64,000 nt of DNA from NCBI GenBank assembly GCA_963770295.1, contig CAVYPA010000024.1:1-64000 (forward strand). Reading direction: 5' to 3'. Of the stretch, positions 60,185-64,000 are shown piece after piece; position 1 is the stretch's first letter, and the number at the start of each line of letters is the position of its first letter. This DNA comes from AWTP1-13 sp963770295. GTDB lineage: Bacteria > Pseudomonadota > Alphaproteobacteria > Rhizobiales > Hyphomicrobiaceae. A program made the position numbers and the translations under genes. The notes beneath the pieces were generated by a model, which saw nothing but the letters and a program-made list of their open reading frames with translations, was not told the DNA's origin and did no database searches.

Positions 60185-60663
60185 GACTTCAGCTTCAGCA
60201 CGATCGTAATGATCACCGTCGTCGGTTTGGCCGAGTTGGCGTCCGGCACCTGCTGCATTTCCTTTTTCGCCGCCTGCAACACAATCGGACTTTTCTCCCC
60301 GATCAGCGGGGCAATCTGGTTGGCGGCAGCCGCCGCATCCATGGTAAACGATTGCTGCAACAATCCCGGTTGAATTTCCGTTGCCGCCGGTCCTCTCACC
60401 GTCCACATCAGCACGCCTTTGTCGAAGGGACGTTCATCGCCGGCGCTTTGCAGGGTTCCGGTATAGGTTTCCTCCGCTCCGCGCGCGGCCGGTTTGAAGG
60501 TGCACAGCATGTCCCGCGCCTGGCCAACGCCGGCTTCGGTGTCCGGCGAGCCGCTTTGTTCGGCCAGGCTGCACGTGAGGTTACCGATCTCCGCCAGTTC
60601 CTGTGCCGAGGCCGGTAGCACGGCGCAGACGACGGCAATCAGACCAAGCAATCGCGCGCGCAT
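60172..60663 (-). CDS. DUF992-like secreted protein
   Basis: 163 residues from the ATG at 60663 (MRARLLGLIAVVCAVLPASAQ, a signal peptide, with AGGAGG upstream). The first mature part resembles DUF992: IGNLTCSLAEQSGS, ARDMLCTFKPAARGAEETYTGTLQSAG and KGVLMWTVRGP, with two Cys spaced as in that family. The second half (MDAAAAANQIAPLIGEKSPIVLQAAKKEM) is not typical and may be an extension. Periplasmic, role unknown. It is the first gene beyond the IS remnant. Confidence 0.6.
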   Translation of the reverse strand: MRARLLGLIAVVCAVLPASAQELAEIGNLTCSLAEQSGSPDTEAGVGQARDMLCTFKPAARGAEETYTGTLQSAGDERPFDKGVLMWTVRGPAATEIQPGLLQQSFTMDAAAAANQIAPLIGEKSPIVLQAAKKEMQQVPDANSAKPTTVIITIVLKLKSSPA

Positions 60664-60780
60664 GACACCTTGCCTCCTGCTGACTGCAGCAACAACGCCC
60701 GGCGCAGCCAGAGGTTGCATCGGGGGCCGAGCTTGCGGAAAATTGATCAGGGGTCACGCCAACAACCGGGCGGGTCGCCG

Positions 60781-61527
60781 TTAGGCCAGGGGCTTGGAGG
60801 ATGCGACCGATTGTACGCTGCGGCTATCGGCACCGAAGGCGTATCCGGCGCCGCGCACGGTGCGGACGGGATCGACTTGCCCGTATTGCATCAGGGCCTT
60901 GCGCAGCCGCCCGACATGGACGTCGACGGTGCGCCCGTCGATAAAGGCATCGCGTCCCCAAACCCCATCGAGCAGCTGCTGGCGCGACAATACGCGGCCC
61001 GCATTCTCCATGAAGTAGGCGAGCAACTTGTACTCGGTCGGTCCCAGGCGTACCTCGCGGCCGCCGCGCGTGACGCGATGCGCCAACCGATCGAGCACGA
61101 TATCACCGCCCTGCAGCGCGTCGGCGACACGATTGGGTGAGGCCCGCCGCAATAGCGCTTTGACGCGCGCCAGCAACTCTGGCAGCGAGAAGGGCTTGAC
61201 GACGTAGTCATCGGCACCCATGCCGAGCCCGCGCACGCGATCGTCTTCCTCGCCGCGCGCCGTCAACATCAGGATTGGCACGCTGCGCGTATCTTCCCGG
61301 CGCCGCAGGCGGCGGCAGAGTTCGATGCCCGACAGACCGGGCAGCATCCAATCGACGATAGCAAGGTCGAAGTGGTCCTCCGCCACCTGCAGCTCCGCTT
61401 CCTCGCCGCTGCCCACTACCGTGGAGAGGTAACCTTCCGCTTCGAGGTTGTAGCGCAGAAGTTCGGCAATGGCGGCATCATCCTCCACCACGAGGACACG
61501 CGGAGACATATCGATGCCGCCCGGCAT
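60781..61527 (-). CDS. phoB: Phosphate regulon response regulator PhoB
   Basis: 248 residues from the ATG at 61527; AAGGAG lies nine bases upstream and overlaps the phoU stop. The receiver has VEDDAA (acidic pocket), the phospho-acceptor Asp59 in AIVDWMLPG and VVKPFS. The OmpR-type winged helix is VTRGGREVRLGPTEYKLLAYFMENAGRVLSRQQLLDGVWG..RTVDVHVGRLRKAL. Its place directly after phoU and the pst genes identifies it. No phoR follows inside the window on this strand. Confidence 0.95.
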   Translation of the reverse strand: MPGGIDMSPRVLVVEDDAAIAELLRYNLEAEGYLSTVVGSGEEAELQVAEDHFDLAIVDWMLPGLSGIELCRRLRRREDTRSVPILMLTARGEEDDRVRGLGMGADDYVVKPFSLPELLARVKALLRRASPNRVADALQGGDIVLDRLAHRVTRGGREVRLGPTEYKLLAYFMENAGRVLSRQQLLDGVWGRDAFIDGRTVDVHVGRLRKALMQYGQVDPVRTVRGAGYAFGADSRSVQSVASSKPLA

Positions 61528-61533
61528 CACCTG

Positions 61534-62244
61534 CTACTCCTTGCGAATGAGGGTTGAGCTGGTGTCATCGCCCTTGGGTCGATCGTCGGTGAGCGTTGTA
61601 CCGTGCACCAGATAGTAGACGTTCTCGGCGATATTGGTGGTATGGTCGCCGACGCGCTCGATATTCTTGGCGCCAAACAACAGGTGGGTACAAAGGCCGA
61701 TATTGCGCGGATCCTCCATCATATAAGTGAGTAGCTCGCGAAAGATAGAATTGTACATGGCATCGATGCGCTCGTCTTGGCGCCAGACCCCCAGCGCCTT
61801 GTCGGCGTCGAGTTCGGCGTAGGCATCGAGCACGTCCTTCAACTGGTGCAGGGCGAGCTCCACCATGTGCTTGAGCCCGGTCATCAGCGGCTTGGGATGG
61901 CTCTCACCCGAGACGGCCAGCGCCCGTTTGGCGATATTCTTGGCCAGATCGCCGATCCGCTCCAGGTCGCCGGCGATCTTCAATACGGTCATGATATGCC
62001 GCAGATCGTTGGCCATTGGCTGCCGGCGCGCGATCATCAGGATGGTCTGGTCCTGCAGCTCGCGTTCGAGCTGATCGACGGCGCGATCACTCGCCACCGT
62101 GTTCTCTGCCAGCTTCGGGTCACGCCGCTCGAGGGCATCGAAGGCGTTGCCCAACAGACGCTCGGCGAGACCACCCATCTGCGCGACCTTCTTGTCGAGC
62201 AGCTGCAATTCCTGGTCGAAAGACTTGACGGTATGTTCGTTCAT
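61534..62244 (-). CDS. phoU: Phosphate transport regulator PhoU
   Basis: 236 residues, two three-helix PhoU repeats. FDQELQLLDKKVAQMGGLAERLLGNAF and DLERIGDLAKNIAKRALAV in the first, KNIERVGDHTTNIAENVYYLV in the second; the E/DxxRxxDxxxN(I) metal-cluster motifs occur in both. PhoU links Pst activity to the PhoR/PhoB signal. It lies between pstB (29-base gap) and phoB (6 bases). Confidence 0.96.
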   Translation of the reverse strand: MNEHTVKSFDQELQLLDKKVAQMGGLAERLLGNAFDALERRDPKLAENTVASDRAVDQLERELQDQTILMIARRQPMANDLRHIMTVLKIAGDLERIGDLAKNIAKRALAVSGESHPKPLMTGLKHMVELALHQLKDVLDAYAELDADKALGVWRQDERIDAMYNSIFRELLTYMMEDPRNIGLCTHLLFGAKNIERVGDHTTNIAENVYYLVHGTTLTDDRPKGDDTSSTLIRKE

Positions 62245-62273
62245 TGCCGGTCCTTCTCGAAGCTCGCTTGGCC

Positions 62274-63089
62274 TTAGCCGAAGCGGCCCGTGATGTAGTC
62301 CTGTGTGCGCGAATCGTTGGGCGTAGTGAAGATCTTTTGCGTGTCGCCGAATTCGATCAACTCACCCAGGTACATGAAGGCGGTGAATTCCGAGACGCGG
62401 GCGGCCTGCTGCATGTTGTGCGTCACGATCACGATCGTGTAGTCGGCCTTGAGCTCTTCGATCAACTCCTCGATCTTCGCCGTCGAAATCGGATCCAGCG
62501 CCGAACAAGGCTCGTCGAGCAGGATCACCTCTGGCCGCACGGCGACGGTGCGCGCGATGCACAAGCGCTGCTGCTGGCCGCCGGAGAGGCTCAAGCCATT
62601 GGCCTGCAGCTTGTCCTTGACCTCGTTCCAAAGTCCCGCGCGCTTGAGGGACTGCTCGACGCGACCATCAACCTCGGATTTCGACAGGCGTTCGTAGAGG
62701 CGAATGCCGAAGGCAATGTTGTCGTAGATCGTCATCGGAAACGGCGTCGGCTTCTGGAACACCATGCCGATGCGGGCGCGCAACAAATTGCGGTCCTGCT
62801 TGGGTGACAGGATATTGGCGCCGTCGAACAGGACTTCACCCTCGGCACGCTGATTTGGATAAAGGTCGTACATCCTGTTCAGGACGCGCAACAACGTCGA
62901 CTTGCCGCATCCGGATGGGCCGATGAAGGCCGTAACCTTGCGATCAAAGAGGGGCAGGCTGATCGCCTTCAGAGCGCGGCCATCGCCGTAGTAGAAATCG
63001 AGCTTGCGGATCGATATCCGCTCGCGAAGTTTGGCCTTGTCGCTGGCCACGCGGTCGACTTGAGGGGCACTAACCATTGCGACGTTCAT
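62274..63089 (-). CDS. pstB: Phosphate ABC transporter ATP-binding protein PstB
   Basis: 271 residues. Walker A FIGPSGCGKST (residues 56-65), FQKPTPFPMTIYDNIAFG, signature LSGGQQQRLCIAR (168-180) and Walker B VILLDEPCSALDP, all diagnostic for PstB. It energises high-affinity phosphate import with PstCA. Its start overlaps the pstA stop by four bases. Confidence 0.97.
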   Translation of the reverse strand: MNVAMVSAPQVDRVASDKAKLRERISIRKLDFYYGDGRALKAISLPLFDRKVTAFIGPSGCGKSTLLRVLNRMYDLYPNQRAEGEVLFDGANILSPKQDRNLLRARIGMVFQKPTPFPMTIYDNIAFGIRLYERLSKSEVDGRVEQSLKRAGLWNEVKDKLQANGLSLSGGQQQRLCIARTVAVRPEVILLDEPCSALDPISTAKIEELIEELKADYTIVIVTHNMQQAARVSEFTAFMYLGELIEFGDTQKIFTTPNDSRTQDYITGRFG

Positions 63090-63931
63090 GACTGCCTTCT
63101 CGATCCTGTTACCACGCGGGCAACGATGCTGAGCGTCAAAACTGCGAGTGTGATGATCAAGGCGCCGGTCCAGGCGAGCTTCTGCCAGTCCGCATAGGGG
63201 CTCAGTGCGAACTGGAAGATGACGGCCGGCAGGCTGGCCATGGGGGCATTGAGGTTGCTGCTCCAGAATTGATTATTGAGGGCGGTAAACAGGAGCGGCG
63301 CCGTTTCACCGCTGATGCGGGCGATTGCCAGCAGCACACCGGTGACGATGCCGGCCTTAGCGGCACGATAGGCAACGTGCCGAATGATATAGGCGCGCGG
63401 TATACCGAGCGCCGCCGCCGCCTCGCGCAACGCATTCGGAACCAGAAGCAGCATGTCCTCGGTGGTACGAATGACCACGGGCACGACGATCACGGCCAGG
63501 GCCAGCGCGCCCGCCAGGGCCGAGAAATGGCCCATCGGGGCCACCGCCATCTCATAGATGAAAAGGCCGACGATGATCGAGGGCGCGCTGAGCAGGATAT
63601 CGTTGATGAAGCGCACGACCGAGGTGGTGCGCGCGTAGCGGCCGTATTCGGCCATGTAGGTCCCGGCCAGGATGCCGACCGGGGTGCCGATCAGCACGGC
63701 AAGCCCGGTCATGATCAGGCTGCCGGCGATCGGGTTGAGCAAACCGCCGTCCGAACCGGGCGGCGGCGTCATTTCCGTGAACACCTTGAGCGACAAGCCG
63801 CTCAGACCTTGCCAAAGCAGCGCCCCCAGGATCAGCACCAACCAACCCAACCCAATCATTGTGGCCAGCAAAGATAAGCTCATGGCCACGGCATTGCGGC
63901 GGCGGCGGCGGACATAGAGGGAGGCGTGCAT
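63086..63931 (-). CDS. pstA: Phosphate ABC transporter permease PstA
   Basis: 281 residues with six hydrophobic segments. Pst-type motifs: FINDILLSAPSIIVGLFIYEM and the cytoplasmic EAA loop ALREAAAALGIPRAYIIRHVAYRAAKAGIVTG. MTPPPGSDGGLLNPIAGSLIMTGLAVLIGTPVGILAGTYMAEYG is typical of PstA. It starts four bases after the pstC stop and overlaps pstB, so this is one tightly packed operon. Confidence 0.96.
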   Translation of the reverse strand: MHASLYVRRRRRNAVAMSLSLLATMIGLGWLVLILGALLWQGLSGLSLKVFTEMTPPPGSDGGLLNPIAGSLIMTGLAVLIGTPVGILAGTYMAEYGRYARTTSVVRFINDILLSAPSIIVGLFIYEMAVAPMGHFSALAGALALAVIVVPVVIRTTEDMLLLVPNALREAAAALGIPRAYIIRHVAYRAAKAGIVTGVLLAIARISGETAPLLFTALNNQFWSSNLNAPMASLPAVIFQFALSPYADWQKLAWTGALIITLAVLTLSIVARVVTGSRRQS

Positions 63932-63934
63932 CGT

Positions 63935-64000
63935 TTAGGCTCCGAGCCGGCGTTCGACCCGCAGCAGCATGTAGCGCGCCAGGGCGAGCACCACGAGGGT
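63935..64000 (-). CDS. pstC: C-terminal end of phosphate permease PstC
   Basis: The minus-strand frame TLVVLALARYMLLRVERRLGA followed by a stop at 63935-63937 is cut by the window end. The RYMLLRVERRL tail and its place directly upstream of pstA identify it as the end of PstC. The rest of the operon (pstC, probably pstS) and the Pho box lie outside. Confidence 0.8.
   Translation of the reverse strand, partial: TLVVLALARYMLLRVERRLGA

Overview
The window is GC-rich bacterial DNA. From about 16 kb to the right end it reads as the chromosome of an alphaproteobacterium. Supporting signs are a leuA-mreB pair, a PstABC-PhoU-PhoB block, a TRAP carrier, a Tim44-like protein, a DUF992-like protein, an Omp25/31-type barrel and many CaiB/TctC/Liv genes typical of soil Rhodospirillales or Hyphomicrobiales. 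The order cannot be fixed from sequence alone.

The left 3.75 kb is different. It holds a degenerate serine hydrolase, a beta-barrel protein, an LPMO-like secreted protein and a SLC13/DASS permease, a set that recalls Acidobacteriota. Three of these four genes carry frameshifts. At about base 3753 the permease stops in mid-domain, and a sulfatase-modifying-factor domain on the other strand stops at the same point. I read this as a fusion of two unrelated sequences (assembly chimera or deletion), not a natural gene border.

From 3.75 to 16 kb lies accessory DNA, mostly on the minus strand: a broken caspase-coiled coil-SUMF1 gene, a truncated receiver domain, small phage-type genes, a 328-bp tandem duplication that builds a chimeric ORF, a TGACGG-repeat tract with a terminator, a large primase/polymerase-helicase, a frameshifted membrane protein and an AlpA-like regulator. 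It abuts the 3' end of tRNA-Lys(CUU), the usual site of an integrative element, but no integrase is visible.

The chromosomal part runs as follows. mreB and leuA come first; leuA is preceded by a 40-codon leader ORF with seven Leu codons in nine and nearby inverted repeats, a likely attenuator. Next come an MFS carrier, a secreted hydrolase, an EF-hand protein, an ArsR/SRPBCC pair with a matched pair of palindromes, Tim44-like, a DctPQM TRAP operon, PhzF, an outer membrane barrel, TauD plus a THI5-like protein, a methyltransferase divergent from a BTAD-TPR regulator, and a formyl-CoA-transferase-like gene. A seven-gene minus-strand cluster follows: livKHMGF, a class III CoA-transferase and a CitE-type lyase, which together could import, activate and cleave an organic acid. 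Then come ilvC, a GST, a DUF1080 protein, a TctC receptor, prmA (frameshifted), an acetolactate-synthase-like TPP enzyme, bamA, an amino-acid-type binding protein, a Rieske-FAD reductase, folE, an ECF sigma factor, a YiiX-like hydrolase whose end is overrun by a decayed IS630 element, a DUF992-like protein, and phoB-phoU-pstB-pstA-pstC (cut by the window end).

Short GC-rich tandem repeats of 11, 12 and about 18 bp occur in several intergenic gaps. Function assignments come from motif recognition without database searches.
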